NCBI GenBank assembly: GCA_945872035.1
Contig: CAMBYA010000063.1
Location: 1 to 10,056 of the forward strand
Direction: 5' to 3'
Length of the DNA stretch: 10,056 nucleotides
Origin: Rhizobium sp. Q54
GTDB lineage: Bacteria; Pseudomonadota; Alphaproteobacteria; SMXS01
Part shown: positions 9,789 to 10,056 of the stretch, one piece after another
How positions within the stretch are numbered: the first letter of the stretch is position 1
Layout: every line of letters starts with the position of its first letter
Made by a program: the position numbers and the translations under genes
The notes under the pieces: model-generated
The model's input: only the letters and a program-made list of their open reading frames with translations
Databases searched by the model: none
What the model was told of the DNA's origin: nothing

Positions 9789-10056
9789 ATGAAGGGATTT
9801 ATTCCTCGTCTCCTCAAAGGGGTAGGCCGCGAGTCAAACAATGCGCCATTGCCCCCGGAAGCACCTGCCGCGGGGCAGGTTTACTCGTTCCATACAACGC
9901 CGTCCTCGGAGTTCGCCCCTCCAGCGACGGATCGCTACGCAGCGCTCAAGATTCTCGGAGCCGATGAAAAGTATGTCGCAATTGCCGTGCTCGATGGCAT
10001 CTGGCCAACAGCACCAACCTTGAGGGAGACGCGGGCGACTTCGATTCTCAATGAGC
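9789..10056 (+). CDS. Hypothetical protein, N-terminal part (cut by window edge)
   Basis: From the ATG at 9789 the frame is open for 89 codons to the window end. It begins MKGFIPRLLKGVGRESNN, continues through a proline- and alanine-rich segment (about residues 19-47), and then has a more ordered stretch, DRYAALKILGADEKYVAIAV (48-67), followed by LDGIWP. I do not recognise the family. The basic, amphipathic start is not a clear signal peptide. By hand count the segment is about 58% GC, and about 61% of third codon positions are G or C, well below the neighbouring genes. It uses codons such as ACA, TCA, GTA and ATT that are rare in them. This suggests acquired DNA or a poorly expressed gene. 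A good SD and a 55-bp gap after the SET gene support it as a real gene. Confidence 0.65.
   Translation, partial: MKGFIPRLLKGVGRESNNAPLPPEAPAAGQVYSFHTTPSSEFAPPATDRYAALKILGADEKYVAIAVLDGIWPTAPTLRETRATSILNE

Noticed and set aside
9841..10023. A 60-codon plus-strand frame near the right edge
   Set aside because: It overlaps the frame starting at 9789 in a different register, has no visible SD, and reads as Arg/Ser/Gln-rich sequence. The 9789 frame has the better start and longer openness.

Overview
The window is about 10 kb of high-GC bacterial chromosome carrying conserved housekeeping genes, and every complete gene is intact. The organism is most likely an alphaproteobacterium. Three things point that way: the F1 genes form an atpHAGDC cluster with no F0 genes beside them, priA lies directly upstream of atpH, and a DUF484 gene overlaps a xerC-type recombinase. 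The order or family cannot be fixed from this sequence; a Rhodospirillales-like lineage is only a guess.

Left part (1-4538, minus strand): atpH (delta), atpA (alpha), atpG (gamma), atpD (beta) and the first 18 codons of atpC (epsilon). Together these encode the cytoplasmic catalytic F1 sector of ATP synthase. Spacing is tight (a 1-bp overlap, then gaps of 31, 21 and 24 bp), as expected for one operon. A 180-bp gap (4539-4718) holds the atpH leader, with a short palindrome and two small inverted repeats. Upstream on the same strand is priA (4719-6920), encoding the replication-restart helicase. Its zinc-binding region lacks one of the eight usual cysteines.

Right part (7014-9733, plus strand): a compact divergent transcription unit. 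It contains a TalC/Fsa-type transaldolase, a DUF484 protein, a XerC-type tyrosine recombinase and a small SET-domain protein. Gaps are 3 bp, -22 bp and 9 bp. A near-consensus sigma-70 promoter (TTGGCA, 17-bp spacer, TAGAAT) lies in the 93-bp gap between priA and the transaldolase gene.

Right edge (9789-10056): a previously unlisted reading frame starts after a good ribosome binding site and stays open to the window end. Its composition is clearly less GC-rich (about 58% GC) and its codon use less biased than its neighbours. I do not recognise the product; it may mark the start of an acquired or accessory region.

I saw no mobile element, CRISPR array, tRNA or rRNA. I also found no clear sign of a new multi-gene system. 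The points most worth a second look are the open frame at the right edge, the stand-alone SET protein and the altered PriA zinc site.
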